Shown: positions 13,250 through 26,534, numbered from the stretch's first letter. The stretch: 64,000 bases of DNA from Mytilus trossulus (GCF_036588685.1 NC_086375.1:45043270-45107269), one strand, 5' to 3'. Program-made: numbers and translations. The notes: generated by a model not told the origin, from the sequence alone.

Positions 13250-13620
13250 AAACAATAAAGCGACAAAAAAGCATTGGAACTGCCAACTCAAAAAATCAAA
13301 CCAGACTTAAAAGGTAGAAATACCTCAAAAATACATAACTCAGAGGAAAATTCAAAACGGAAAGAACCCAATTAAATGGCAAAGTCCTATGATAAAACAC
13401 TTCAAACGAATGGAAAACAGCGGTCATAAACCTGACTTGGTACAGGCATTTTCGAATGTAGAAAATGATGGATTAAAGCTGGTTTTATAGCGCTAAACCT
13501 CTCACTTGTATGACAGTCGCATCACTTTTTTTTATAACGATGTGTGAACAAAACAGACATAATCGGTAAAATAGTCAAACATATGGTTACAGCAGTCATC
13601 ACTGTGTTACAATCTCAAAA
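13250..13620 (-). repeat. Repeat family D, long inverted copy
   Basis: It contains aacggaaag..caaatggcaaag..cacttcaaacgaatgg, then cctgacttggtacaggcatt, then aaacctctcacttgtatgacagtc and gatgtgtgaacaaaacagac. It is the reverse complement of the copies at 18.95-19.26, 25.44-25.77 and 35.9-36.24 kb. Confidence 0.75.
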
Positions 13621-13929
13621 CAAACAAGCATTCACAAAGAAGCACAAAAAGCATCTTTTCAAATAAAAAAAAACACATTCGTTGTTTGGCGAGTTTGGTG
13701 TATTGGAAATCACTCAAGAGACATAAATTGTCGAAATTCACCTCGGGTACTGGAAAGTTTACACCGTTTGATTTGTGATTTTACTTTTTATGAAGGTATA
13801 ATGTTTTGTTAAACTAAAATACTAAAATAACTTATAGCCAGTTAGTCTGTATTGGCATGGTTGTTCATTTCAGATTTTTAATTTACCACGTAGGATGAGT
13901 CGATGAATATATATTTGGAATCAGAAATT

Positions 13930-14075
13930 TACCGAATTAAAATCACGTGAATCTTTTTGAAAAGTTAAATCACAAAATACTGTACTCGGAGGAAAACTAA
14001 AAAACCCCAAACACATCAAACGTGCGGACAACAACTATCATATTCCTGACTTGGTACAGGCAATTTGAAGTGTAC
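13930..14075 (-). repeat. Repeat family D fragment, inverted
   Basis: A partial copy: ggaggaaaactaaa..acacatcaaacgtgcgg..acaactatcatattcctgacttggtacaggc. It is truncated on both sides. Confidence 0.6.
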
Positions 14076-15155
14076 AATCAAAATAAAAAAAAACCACAAT
14101 TTAGTTGCATGTGCTGTTTTAAATAAAGAGTGCAAGATGCGACTATATTTACATTCTCAATTCCATGGTTGGGAAGAAGAATCATTAAATATTTTTTGCA
14201 ACACGATTTTGGTTGTTTCCCTTTGACTGAAAAAGATATACAAAATCAAATTTGAAACCGCAGTAATAAATCGCTATCCTGATTAGATTTTAAAAGATAT
14301 CAGGAACGCAATAAGACACATAGCACAATTATGCATTATTAAACAACAATATTTAATCACCTAAGCATATCATTACAAATTATGGAAAGAACTGACACCG
14401 AATTCTGTATTGATGCAATCCAAGTTTATTCATCAACCTAAACCTCTTAAAAAATAAGGATAAACAGAAGTTCTATTATTTAATCAAAAGATCCTTGAAA
14501 AATCTGATAGCAAATATCAATGTGCGACCCATATAAGTCCTTATTGGTAACACAAAGACAAACATGGACTGAAACTGGAATTAAATTATCAAGGCTTTAA
14601 CAGATAGATGAAAGCTACATTCAGTCAAAAATAAACTTACAGCGTCAGGGGAAAAAAACGAAATAGACCAGCAGAAAAATAACAGCATACAAGACAAAAC
14701 AAATTCGTAAAGATAGCCGTGGCACTTTATGTATCGTCGATTACATTGGTTCTTCCTCGTGATTTCCTGGAGCCTTTGTTGTAAAGCGCACATCCTTGTT
14801 TAAAAAAATGTCTGTAAACAGGTAACAAGGACTCTTGGAACGTATTTACAAAGATATCTAAGCATCATATGATCAGACAAAAAGGGGAAAGTGACAATTT
14901 GAAAACTGTTACGTTTGTCATGAAAAATAAATTTTATCTTTCTCTTAAAAACTTTTAACCTTAGTTACAATCTCGATAGGTAGAAAAAATAATACCTATG
15001 AAAGGGAACAATAAAATTCAGAATAGAATTAGCACTTACTTCCTGAAATCAGTTACTAACCAAAAAACACAGCTACGAGGAAAACAGTTTAAGTCCAGCT
15101 ATAGATAAATGATCGTTTTTATTCTGATAAATGATCCTACATATTTGACATTGTC
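14076..15155. other. Non-coding DNA
   Basis: No gene is recognised. The open frame at about 14,581-14,793 (minus) has no domain-like pattern. Confidence 0.4.
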
Positions 15156-15505
15156 CATTATTTGTATTTAGTTTTCTATCTTGTGTGTTTCTATACTGTT
15201 GTTTGTTGTTTTTCCTTTTTACAATGGAATTTTCAGTTTGTTTTCAACTGTTTTTAGTGGCATGACACAACATCAGGTTGAACCCACCATTTTAGTCTTA
15301 AAATGTCCTGTACCAAGTTAGGAAAAGGGCCATTACTATTCTGTGTGTGTTACATTTAATGTTGTGTTTGTGTTGTGTCGTTTTTCTTCTCTTATATTTG
15401 ATGTGTTTCCCTTAGTTTTAGTTTGTAACCCGGATTTGGTTTTTTTCTCAATCGATTTATGAGTTTCGAACAGCAGTAAACTGTTGCTTTTATTTAGTAT
15501 TTTTC
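15156..15505 (+). repeat. Repeat families B/D and C, joined fragments
   Basis: A family B/D-like tail (agttttctatcttgtgtgtttctatactgttg) at 15,166-15,250 runs into family C. Family C is recognised by ctgtaccaagttaggaaaagggccatt at 15,309, ttgtgtcgtttttcttctc at 15,372 and gaacagcagtaaactgttgcttttattta at the 3' end. Family C ends the same way at 21.6, 35.5 and 38.4 kb. Confidence 0.65.
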
Positions 15506-15529
15506 TCCTCTCTTCTGTCGTTACAAATG

Positions 15530-15850
15530 ACTAAAGCATGGTATTATACTAAGAAAGAATCATGCAAAGCAGATAGTAAAATGACAATAAAACCCCCATC
15601 TCAAAGGAAATTTAAATACGGAAGGTTCTATTCATATTGCAGAGTCAATAGCTCAAACATATCAAACGAATTGTTAACAACTGTCACATTCTTTACTCGT
15701 TACAGGCATTTTTTAGCTAGCTAAACCCGTCACTTTTATGATATTGGTCCCATTGTATTGACAACAATGGGTGAACAAAATAAATCCAGACATACTAGGT
15801 AAAATGTCAAAATACGGGCACAGCAATCAACATTATGTTATAATCTCAAT
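15530..15850 (-). repeat. Repeat family D, inverted copy
   Basis: It shares ctcaaaggaaatttaaatacgg, atagctcaaacatatcaaacg, aacaactgtcacattc and aatgggtgaacaaaataaatccagac with the other inverted D copies. Confidence 0.65.
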
Positions 15851-18800
15851 CATTGAACAAAAAAAAAAAACCACAAACAAGTAGGCTAACATCAAAAATA
15901 GATAAAGGTACTACATAGGAAAAATATATAAACAAAACACATAAGGAAAAACGAAGGGCACAAAAGAACCATAGCACTATAACACAATGAAGGTATGCAT
16001 ATGTACCGAACCACGTCAAATGGATATGATCAAACATAAACTAGTCAGTAAAGGTAATGATTTGTAAAGACAAATAAAAGAGCACTATAACACGAACATG
16101 CAAATACTTATAATCTATTCGTCAAGACGATCGGGTATTATTTGTGAATTTGATACGGAGTATTTATCAACAGGGTCTTAGGATCTTCCAAAGCAAAACT
16201 TTTAGAAAATGGTCCATTAACTTCTTGCTCAAACACTGATGCCGTTTTATTAAGTCTGAGAACGAGCTGCAAGCATATGAGGCTTACACTGTCGACGCGT
16301 CTTATATAATTCTGGATCTGATTCCAACTCCTTTATTTTTGAAAAAAGAAATTTGACATGATTCATTACAAAACAGCAATTAACAATTTTTTAAACATAG
16401 ATACACACGTCTAAATTGCATGATGAATAATGAAATACCTGTCTAAGTTCAACAGTTTAAAAGGTTTTTTTACCAACATCATTCTTTGACTTCTTCGAGA
16501 TTAACAGATTAGTCTTTTCTAGATGAAACGCACCGAAGGTGTACACGTTTATAAACATGGTATCTTTGACTAGATTTTTACATTGACATTTAAACTTCAC
16601 TATATTAAGGTAAAAGCAGAATGACCATAAAACTTAGATTATTTTAATTTTTTTTCTGCATTATAATTTCATGTCAGATTTGAGTTATGAGAATATAAGA
16701 CATATTGAGAAGCGCCAATCTTTTATCAATATTCTATTGGTATTCTATTTTCTTTCTCTGTGGCTCTTTGATCATTCCATATCTATTGTTCCAGTATTCA
16801 TAATGTAAACCATTCAAAACGATTGGAGGTTTCAGCTGATTAACCAGAACATTTGCTATAAAAATACAAATAACAAAGTATTCTTGTTTATCTTGATAAG
16901 ACTATATTTAATATATTGATAAACATTTTCAAAATAAAAGAGGTTGATGTAAAGACACCTTTCCCCTGCAATATGTGATAGACGTTATTGGACATTGACT
17001 TACCTAGTTTTGTGTGTTTTAGGAATACATGATCAAGAATATAGACAGTAAAAATAATATTCATGTCCATGTATGCAACTATGTATTATTATCTGTGGTA
17101 AAAAAAATCTGCTTTAAATCTAGCTTAAAATTTCAATCATAAGCACTTAATTTCGGATTTTTTAATTTTTGACTTTTCATGCATGCAGTGCCTCAATCCT
17201 TTTTTGAACCATCTGACCCTTGTTCACGCTATAAGTTGAACATACTATTTCGTGTAATTCAGCTGAAGATTTTATAAAGTAAGGAAAAAAATACATCATT
17301 TAAAAATTAAATGTTCCCTTTTTTAATTATCAATAATATTGAAATTGTTAGTCATGTGAAAGTGCGTAAAGATACCAATACATTAATTGCAAGCGGAAAA
17401 ATTACACTGGTATTTTTCCAGCCCATGTTGATTTGTAGAAGTCTTTTTACAAATTTTGAATCGCAGAATATGTTCCGTGATTTCAAAATATATTAAAACA
17501 CGAAATAGAGGATAACTCCGCTATACTTTATTCGAATTATGCAATCAGTCTGATTGCAAATAAATATGCCGACGAAGTTCTTCAATATATGCTTAAAAGT
17601 GAACATTTTGTGGATAGTTGTCTCATTGGCAATCATACCACATCTTCTTTTTTATGTTTAGTCGAAATAGTATTATCGGGAAGAGGAGACAATTGGTTAA
17701 ATTACAGATTTAACAACTGTTCTGATATCTTTAGATCTAAATAGGGAACACATGTGGTTTGTGAGTTAAAACACATATAAGAGAAAATAATTCTCAATGT
17801 TTAAAGAAACGTTATAGTAAGACGTCTTCATCAAATCATTCTTAGTTCTTTTGTAATTCAAACTAGTTTTTTTTTTAAATTTAAGATGAATGCTTAAAGA
17901 GAATTGATGACACTGTGTATTGCAAACGACCTTCTGATCTAAAATGTCTATTTATGGTTTGCTTATCTAAATATATGAGACATGCACACTCCAAAAAAAA
18001 AACACAAGAAAAGGGAAATCTGATCGTTTTTCATATATTTTGAAACGGATATTCCCACATGAAATTCTAAAAAGTTCACCAGTCACTGTGAATGCATGAT
18101 GTAGTGAGAAGGAGTTCAGTTAAATTACATTTGAATACATTGATAAAAAGGGGGATCGCATACGAAGAATACATTATCTAACTATCTGTATAGCTTATTG
18201 AAAATCATCTTTCAAGTTGTGTTGAATTGGGTCTCTATAAAACTTGTTCGTATATTAGGATATACAACAGTAAAGGAATGTTTTAATGTGCAATTCAAAT
18301 ATCAAAACAAATATTAAATATAATTCAAGTTAACAAACTTTTCTTTAATTTCTCTTATTCTGGAGTATAACGATCGGGTCGCTGATAAAACGCCGTATTT
18401 ATAAGTTTAAATGCTATGTGAATGATCGACCGAAATCCGTTTTCTCGATAAGTATGTTGTTGTTCCTGCTGACAAACTTCAAATACTATTGGCTAGTCTT
18501 TTTATGCAAATCGTACTTCTACAAGTTTCTTTTCAAATAATAAGGAATAAATGAGCACTCATATAATCCCACATACAAAAACGTATCATGTGACAAAGAT
18601 GAGGTTTTGTCCTTCATGGTTTCAAATAAACATTACAATAAACGGATAATTGGAGGACTTACCTTGTTTGTAATGGATACACAAGCTTCTCGAACAAACA
18701 ACGGTACATTGGTGGCATGGTAACAAACTGTGCGCCTCTCCTGGCCAACCAATATTTATGTTCATATGGGTTGGAGTTCCTTCAGAAAGTTTTAAAAAAC

Positions 18801-18945
18801 AAGAAGATAAAAGAAGCAAGATCATTTAATTTCCCATTCAGATATTTTGATGATATTTTCAACTAACAATCCAAACTAGTCTAATTGGTTTCCATTGATA
18901 TATCCTCCGAAAGTAGAAAATAAAGAAATGTTTTTATAGATATGA
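15851..18945. other. Non-coding DNA with one short repeat tail
   Basis: No gene is recognised. The dispersed tail tagttgtctcattggcaatcataccacatcttcttttttat is present at about 17,613-17,656. Open frames of 60-67 codons here have compositions typical of A+T-rich non-coding DNA. Confidence 0.45.
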
Positions 18946-18949
18946 TTAT

Positions 18950-19262
18950 AAGACAATGTTGACTGCTGTACACCTATTTTTAACATATTTACCTATTATG
19001 TCTGTTCGTTTTATTCGTTGTCAATATAATCGAATCTTTTACGACTGTCATGCAAGTGAGAGGTTTCGCTAGCTAGCTATAAAACCAGGTTTAATCCACC
19101 ATTTTCTCCATGAGAAAATATATGTACCAAACAGGAATAAGACAATTATTTTTCATTCGTTTGATGTGTTTAAAGGTTTTGATTTAGCCATTCGCTTTGC
19201 CTAGAATTTTCCTAGGAGTTCGGTATTTCTGTTATTTTCTATTTTTATATAACTCTGTGGCG
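18950..19262 (+). repeat. Repeat family D, plus-oriented copy
   Basis: It runs from gacaatgttgactgctgtac through gactgtcatgcaagtgagagg, gctataaaaccaggtttaatccacc and cattcgtttgatgtgttt to cctaggagttcggtatttctg. It is nearly full length compared with the copies at 25.44 and 35.9 kb. Confidence 0.75.
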
Positions 19263-19365
19263 TATGTAAAGTATATTCAATTATTTACACATGATCGAGC
19301 TTTCAAAGTCATAGTCCGTAAGTTTTGTGGCAAAATGCGCCCATTGTTCCGTTAACAGTTATGAA

Positions 19366-19570
19366 AGGTACCAGGATTATAATTTAATACGCCAGACGCT
19401 CGTTTCGTCTCCATAAAACTCATCAGTGACGCTCAGATTAAAATAGTTATAAAGCCAAACAAAAAGAAAGTTGAAGAGTATTGAGTACCTAAAATTCCAA
19501 AACATTGCGCCAAATACGGCTAAAGTAATCTATTACTGGGAATAGAAAAACATTAGTTTTTCCGTAACAT
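19366..19570 (-). repeat. Repeat family A, inverted copy
   Basis: It begins ggtaccaggattataatttaatacgcc, then gctcgtttcgtctcc, then catcagtgacgctcag, and continues through gagtacctaaaattccaaaa. It is the reverse complement of the 3' two-thirds of the copy at 34.3 kb. Confidence 0.75.
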
Positions 19571-21200
19571 TTTTAATCTTGCTCTGGATACTGATAAGAA
19601 ACAAATGTTAGGAATGCGGATGCTTTGCCTCAAATCAAATTAGATGTTTTAAAATGAGTGTGAAAATGGACATGTACCCTGTATATCTTGTCTATAATTC
19701 TGTTCTGAAAAGTATTGGATTTTTTTTGTCTGTCCTAGGTTATGAATATTGTCGGTGGTTGTCTAATTGCATATATTTTTTTAAAATTATATTATTTGAT
19801 ATATTAGTGTTTATGTCATATTTTTATTGAATATATTTACTCGATGCGTTATAATTTGCCGTTTTCAAAGATAATATTTAGTGGTCCAACTGTGATAAGG
19901 GGAAACGAGAATCTAAAATTAAGTAAATACTTATGAAAAATCGAAAGGAAATAGAGTAGAAGTTGTCAAATAATGAATACAAACAGGAAACCCACAACCT
20001 TTTACAAATCTAAGGGGATCCATTTAACTTTTTCCTCCTCATGAAACACGCATTAGGAAAGTTATTCTATTATTCAGGTAGTTTACTTAACCTTCAATAA
20101 GTGATTGAAAAACTTTAGTTAATGATTTATAACATTTTACGACCACGATTCATTAAAACAAAAAACAATAAATATGGCAGATTCAATCACCGTGAGAGGG
20201 GTTATCACTCTATTCTTTTATTTAATTATTCTTTTTATTTTCATTTATTGTATAGAATTCGCTTAGGTGATGATAAAATATAATCAAATGTGTGATTGTG
20301 TATTATGGGAAAGCGTAAAGGTAAACAAAAAGAAAGCAATTTCTTCTGATGTATCAGACCTAATGAAATCAATTACTCGCAATATATTTGAAATCGACAT
20401 CATTATTGTCTCCCAGTTAACTTAGGTCTTTGAAGAAAGGCATACCGTGACGGAATGATATTTGAATCATCTTTTGTTCTATGTTATCATATTGTTATAA
20501 TTGTTTTCAATCTCTTTGTAAAGCTCTGTTCAATTATAGATAATATTTGATTGAAAATCACTTCTCGCAAAATTACGTCTCAAAGGGACTCTATTAAAAC
20601 GATTCAGTGAAAACGTTTTGATGGTACCATGCAAAACATATTGTTTTCTCTTTTTATCAGAGGTAAATATTGAAAAATATCAGTAATTAATAAGTTTGCA
20701 CTTTTCAATCTATTTTTACAGGAAAACAATTACAGTGTACTATTAAACGTCGTTAGTAATAACAAGGAGATTAAAAAATATAATGGTTTTAACTTTTGCA
20801 TTTCCGTCATATTTAACTTTAAAGTTATTCATAGGTGCTGCCATGATAAAAGTGGTCTAATGATTACGTAAACTACTTTAAAATGTAGGACATGGAAGGC
20901 TTTATGTCATTTCAAATGTATACTGACAAATGAGGATAAAATGCCAGAAATGAAATTTGATCATTCTATTGTGACTGTCCTCGCCATTATGTAATCTCCT
21001 TGTTTCCTCAAGAAAATCTTCTCTTTGGTATCATTCGCCTCTCTTTTCTTCCTTTTTTTCTTGGAAATGATAAATATATTCTGGTTGAAGTTGATTATAT
21101 CAAAACCATCTACTAGTATTAGTAAGTGTCTCGTAACTTATTTGATGTCTTAGCGGTCAACCTGTTTGAGGTTGTGGATTGGCTTAATGTTATATTTCAC
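19571..21200. other. Non-coding DNA
   Basis: No gene or clear repeat is recognised. Confidence 0.4.
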
Positions 21201-21209
21201 ATGGCCATA

Positions 21210-21650
21210 AAAGAGGGAGGTTTGGCATGCCACAAAACCAGGTTCAACCCACCTTTTTTTCAACCCAACTTTTTTTCCTTTTAAAATGTCCTTGACCACG
21301 TCAGGAATATGGCCATTGTTATATTATAGATCGTTTCAGTGTGTGTTACATTTTAACGTTGTGTCGTTTGTTTTCTCTTATTTTTGAGTGTGAATTCACA
21401 TTACTATAAGACATGTCACGGTACTTATCTATCTCAAATTCATGTATTTGGTTTTGATGTTATATTTGTTATTCTCATAGGATTTTGTTTAATGCTGAGT
21501 CCGTTTCTCTGTGTGTTACATTTTGATGTTGTGTCGTTGTTCTCCTCTTATATTAAATGCGTTTCCCTCGGTTTTGGTTTTTTGACCCGATTTTTGAACG
21601 CTGAGTTTTGAACAGCGGTATATTACTGTTGCCTTTATTTATGATTGATA
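21210..21650 (+). repeat. Repeat family C, near full-length copy
   Basis: Two related halves are visible. The signature gtttctctgtgtgttacatttt..gttgtgtcg appears twice (about 21,335-21,370 and 21,503-21,540), and the copy ends gaacagcggtatattactgttgcctttattta. An open frame of about 75 codons inside is shared by the other copies only in pieces and is not a gene. Confidence 0.75.
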
Positions 21651-24340
21651 AGATTTGCATATTTACAAATACTTAAATTTGATTGGTCGATTAGATTTTT
21701 TCTTCGGTCTAAACTTCGATATGCCGTGGAAGTTGCCGAATTAACTTTTTAACTGTTGTAAGCAGTATCCCAATTTCACTGTGATATATTCCTATTTGTC
21801 CGACAATATTGGATTTTACAATTTCTCGTAAAATTTTGACGTCATAATACAAACTGCTTGACGCCACAATGGAAAAGTGTTTGTGTTTAAACGCAAAATG
21901 TTCAAGCGGCCGGGTCAGCCGGGAATAGCGATAAGGTGTATGGAATACTGGGGTTCCAAGACAATAAATTTAGTGCTAAAAACGAAATATTTTAATACAG
22001 AATTATAAGTATTAACCACCTTTACAGGTTATTGATAAGTTGCCGATAACTAACACACTTTACATTAACATTCCAAAAACTTTTTTTGGGTTTGTGAGTT
22101 CACACAACAATAACATGTTGATAATGTAAGCCTTTACAATAATTAAAGGATTATTGTTAAACTGGATCAATTTTAAATAACTTTTGCAAATCTTGTTTTT
22201 GTTAATCATGTTTAAAATTATGCCCACAAAGTGGAATGAATATTTGGTTTAATATTTTTAATTCTGAATCGTTCGATCTCGACATCCCAAACGTGTGAAA
22301 ATTGCAAATAATGCTATGCACAAACATCGTCAGAAATATACGATCTCACAACAATTGACCAACTTCTTAGAAAAAACACTCGTACAAGATAATAATTTAT
22401 ATAAAGTCATGTGTTGCTTTTATTTGGGCACTTAGTATATTATGAATATGAAACCATTTATCATGAAGTTATGGTACCAGCGAACTGAAGTCCCTTGATA
22501 TTCTAATGTATTTTTAATGCGATATTGTACTTACAATTTGTTTAGGTACTTTCATCTGATATATTTTCAAAGAGTCTGAATCAAACTTTTTAATACGACG
22601 GAGTTATATGCGAATGTGATATGTTTAAGATGGAAGATATGGTCTATACTTATTTTGAATTATAACAAAGAAGTTGATAAAATTGCCATATTTATACCCA
22701 TTACAGTACCTCCCTTTACAACCAATGAATACCATTAATGAATTATAACACAATTCATTAATGAAACAACAAGTTTGAGTTTAAAACTGAAATTTGGATG
22801 TCTAATTTATGAATTTCCATCGTTACAAAAAAAACCTAAGAAACAAAAAGAGAGAAATAGCTGTGTTCTCATTTCGCATTTTATATTTGACTATGAATAT
22901 GAGAGTGTACTCACAAACGTCTATATTGATGGCACAGTGCTGTTATGAACGTTGCAGTATGATTTTAAAGCAAAATATTATATTTTGTTAATCTCAACAG
23001 CTAGGGAGTATGCATATTTATCCAAAATAAAATGTAAGTCATTTTTTTTTAAATTATGGTCTTGGTTGCTTTTTGTTTTGCCTTTGTTGATCATTGGTGG
23101 CATGATAAAGGTTAAAATGAAACTAGCAATTGTCTATCGTAATATGTCGTCAAATGATAAATAAAAATATGTTGTAAGTAAACCTGATATAACGACACAA
23201 TTTCAGCGACGACTATTTGATTAAAGATGGGTTTTGATAATCTTTGACACTATCCCAATACATCTTAATAGCAAATTAGTGTTTATTTTTGATGCTGAGA
23301 CAGTTTATTGACAAAAGAATCAGAGAAAAACATAATATTGTCAAAATCTGTCATAATACCAAAAACAACTCTCTGAAGAGATCATTGAAGATCGAAACGA
23401 GGGACAAACCAGAATATTACAAAATGCAAATTTAGCGAATAATCATCATTTTCATAGAAAAACCAAACAATAATCTCATCAGGAAACCGATAAAAGAAAT
23501 CAATACTATGAATAAAGCTCTTTTAACGTGGTTTAAACGACTGATAAATGTTTCAATTTCTGGTAAGAATGACCTTTGTTCTACGATTCTGGGGTATAGA
23601 CGTGAAATATTGTCAGTTATGTTACCAAGGTTGGATTTACTCAAGTCAGTCTAATGTTTTCTTGTACTGTAAATGTTGATTAAATGTCCAAGAACACAAT
23701 GATATATCTACTGATTGTTTTCATAATTTATATTGCCAAAGATTTTAGTGCTTTTGGCATCATATATTGATTCTTAAACATCCTGCAAATTGTTTCCAGA
23801 AAAAAAATCCGTTTCCATCTTTCATTTTAATACAATAGAAACATTCTTACTTATAAACAATATAAATGAATAATGCTCTAGTCGCTTCTTTTTAAAACAA
23901 GACATCAAATTTCAAAGGTTAGTTGACTCTTACTGAAAAATTGAAGATTAGATATTTTGACGACTTGCAAATAATAATAAGAGGAGGATAAAAAGTATAA
24001 AATACAAACAAAGAATGAGAGTTATTATAATTTTCAATTATATTGATTTATAGAAAAGCGAAAAAATATAATAAAAAGGTTTAAAGAGCAGCAAGTTAAT
24101 AATATCTTAAAAATTACATGCAAATAGTTGTGGTCAAATAAACAAAATTAAAAGCACGACCAACAATCGAAAAACACCATACAGATTCATGCCAAATTTA
24201 AAGTGAATAACACATAGAATATATTTTTCACTTCAAAATTCGACAAAGTAATGATTTAGGAATTACCTATGACTGAAAATAAATTAGTTCATTAAAGAAT
24301 ATTGTTTTATAACATTCAAAAGATTTTTCAGAAATGTTAT
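21651..24340. other. Non-coding DNA upstream of the cysteine-rich peptide gene
   Basis: A+T-rich. The two open frames of 60 and 70 codons at 22,809-23,164 have no recognisable pattern. The 5' non-coding exon of the peptide gene may lie here but cannot be placed. Confidence 0.4.
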
Positions 24341-24360
24341 CTATTTCTTTTTATCTCAGG
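24341..24360 (+). promoter_or_regulatory. Candidate 3' splice site (5' UTR intron of the peptide gene)
   Basis: A pyrimidine-rich tract (ctatttctttttatctcag) ends in CAG at about 24,359, some 45 bp before the peptide start codon. This suggests a 5' UTR intron, leaving the whole coding region in one exon. Confidence 0.5.
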
Positions 24361-24387
24361 CTATCAAAATCTTAGAAATAAATTGGC

Positions 24388-24408
24388 ATGAAAAAAACTC
24401 TAAAATGA
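24388..24408 (+). promoter_or_regulatory. Upstream mini-ORF overlapping the peptide start
   Basis: ATG AAA AAA ACT CTA AAA TGA. Its stop codon overlaps the main start codon (A-TGA), an arrangement that permits termination-reinitiation or lowers translation. It is present only if the mature mRNA includes 24,360-24,404. Confidence 0.5.
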
Positions 24409-24647
24409 AGAAAGATCCCTGTATTCCTCTTAAACAATCAGTTACTATTTTTGCTTTCATATGTTTTGCATCTACGGGAAATATTTACTGTAAAAATTGC
24501 GTCTCAAAGTCTAAGTGTCCATGTTACCCCCTTTACGGTTTGCGGACACAACTACAATGCTATAAATCCAATGATTGTAAAGAAATGAACTGTTGTAAAT
24601 ATAATCAACTACAAACATGTAGCTATGTTGACTGGTCAACGCAATAA
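24405..24647 (+). CDS. Small secreted cysteine-rich peptide, WAP-like cysteine spacing
   Basis: An 80-residue predicted preprotein. Residues 11-25 (QSVTIFAFICFASTG) form a hydrophobic signal-peptide core. The remainder carries nine cysteines (C29, 32, 38, 40, 52, 58, 63, 64, 72). The C-x5-C-x4-C-C-x7-C run in CYKSNDCKEMNCCKYNQLQTC resembles the second half of a WAP four-disulfide core, but the final Cys spacing differs, so the family call is inference. Such peptides are secreted and usually act as antimicrobials, protease inhibitors or matrix components; none of these can be assigned here. Support for a real gene: a splice acceptor 45 bp upstream, an AATAAA 47 bp after the stop, and a cysteine density far above background. 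A six-codon upstream ORF (ATG at 24,388) ends in TGA overlapping the main ATG (24,405-24,408). Confidence 0.65.
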   Translation: MKKDPCIPLKQSVTIFAFICFASTGNIYCKNCVSKSKCPCYPLYGLRTQLQCYKSNDCKEMNCCKYNQLQTCSYVDWSTQ

Positions 24648-24693
24648 GACGATGAAGATGCATTTGTTTTAACTCAAACAAGTAATCATTTGA

Positions 24694-24699
24694 AATAAA
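24694..24699 (+). terminator. Poly(A) signal AATAAA of the peptide gene
   Basis: A canonical hexamer 47 bp after the stop codon of the cysteine-rich peptide, giving a compact 3' UTR. Confidence 0.6.
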
Positions 24700-25439
24700 A
24701 TTTTAAATTTCAAGCTTGTTTCACAGGTTAAAATGCAACAGTTCTTGACAACGATTAAAACACTAATTAATACAACGTTAGGTTTCTTAGGGGATTTAAT
24801 TTATCACAATTTGAAAAAAAGCGACACAAACGGTTGAGATGATAAAAAGTAAAATAAAAAGCATACCGAAACTCGAGGAAAATTTCTCCAACTAAGTAGC
24901 AATATACCAACTTCATTTGCATATTGGATATACATTTCCGGTATTCAACAACATGCATCAACTACTTAGACTTTGTAAACATCACCAGTAGCAGAAGGTT
25001 GATGTTCCAAGGCTTTGCCAAAAAAAGTCAAGTCCTTTTTCTAAAAAAGTTTATAAAGAGGTATTAAGAACTTGTTGGTGAATATTCTTTATCAACTTCA
25101 CAAATTATACAAGATGGTCTTGAAGTAAAGATTATTGGTACTGATGTTTTTTTTTAAATTTTTATCCTTATAACGTGTTATAGTATTAATCAATTTGTCT
25201 TTATGAATATTACTTTTACTGTTTAGTCTATTTTAGTGGTATCAATTTGTCGTGGCTCTGTACTTATACATCCCGTCATTGTGTTATTATTTTATGTTAA
25301 TTAATGTATTCCTTTTTTTGTTGCCAATATGCTTTGTGTAAATGCTTTTTTGTGTTTCCGTTTTTAGATATGATGTAGCTCTGTCCTTATACATTCCGTC
25401 AAATGTTGTATTATTGTGCCAATGTTTTTTTTACATATT
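24700..25439. other. Non-coding DNA
   Basis: No gene is recognised. A short direct duplication is visible (gtggctctgtacttatacatcccgtc at 25,252 and gtagctctgtccttatacattccgtc at 25,375). Confidence 0.4.
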
Positions 25440-25775
25440 ATTTAATTTTATAGTGATTAAGATAATATAACAATGTTGACTACTGTTCCCCTTTTTTTTC
25501 CCTTTTACGTCTGTTTGTTTTGATCACACATCGATGTCAATATAATGGAATTTTATGCGACTGTCGTACAACTGAGAGGTAAAACTAGCTATCAAACCAG
25601 GTTTAATCCTCTATTTTATTCTTAATAGAATGCCTGTACCAAGTCAAGAATATGACAGTTGATGTCCATTCGTTTGATGTTTTTAAGCTTGGATTTTGCC
25701 AATTGATTAGGGACTTTCCGCCTCAAGTTTTCTTCGGAGTTCATTTTTTTTGTAATTTTACTTTTTTCTATGAAT
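25440..25775 (+). repeat. Repeat family D, plus-oriented copy
   Basis: It contains caatgttgactactgttccc, gtctgtttgttttgatcacacatcg, gcgactgtcgtacaactgagagg, aaccaggtttaatcc, tccattcgtttgatg and gattagggactttccg, in the same order as at 18.95 and 35.9 kb. Confidence 0.75.
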
Positions 25776-26534
25776 TATAAAAATATGAGAAAGCAAGAGA
25801 CCATCAAGTGTTTCCATTTTGACAAAATGTTACACTTAGTTGTTACGTTGCTACAAATAATCACGAATGGTTAGCTTGTCTTTTTTATGGGTTGCAACTT
25901 ACATGCATGTAGTATTGTTTGTTTGTTACCTCTACCAGAAACTACCTTTCTGATTTCAATCTAAGGATCGAATATATCGGTAGATTTTTTTGGGAAAATC
26001 TTCCCTGCCATTTGATTTTATTACAATTAATATATATATTATGAGCTTTTATCACGTTAAAATATAATTAACTGAAAATCTGATTTGAAACAAATTGTCC
26101 TATCGCCTTTACACTCCTGTAAATAAAACTCACGGCGTCATCTATAATAAAGCTTTATGTAGAAAGCGTATACATCCAATTTCAATCTACAAGCTAAATA
26201 ATTTTTAGATAGAATGATGATTAATTTAAGTTTCAAGACCTTTTCAGAACAAAAAGTTAATTTATATTTATTTTCACAAAAATAATTCAAGTTTCTATTT
26301 TCACCTACACAATTATATTGCTTTTATTTCAAATGAAAAGTAACCTTAACAGACTTCTAAGTCAATCAGAAAACATTAATCACTTGGAGCTTTTTTAATT
26401 CATAATCTATGACTTATTTTTCTGTATCCATTGCCTTTGTGCTTCTTATACATTCTAACTACAATTGCAGACTATTGTCTATTGAAAAATCTCATTTTTA
26501 CATCCATTAGTAATTTGCAAATTTGAGAAAAACT
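25776..26534. other. Non-coding DNA
   Basis: No gene or repeat copy is recognised. Confidence 0.4.

Noticed and set aside
21384-21611. 75-codon hydrophobic frame resembling a small membrane protein, with similar frames at 35.24 and 38.12 kb
   Set aside because: All three are within family C repeats, each in a different state of decay. The similarity is repeat identity, not a gene family.
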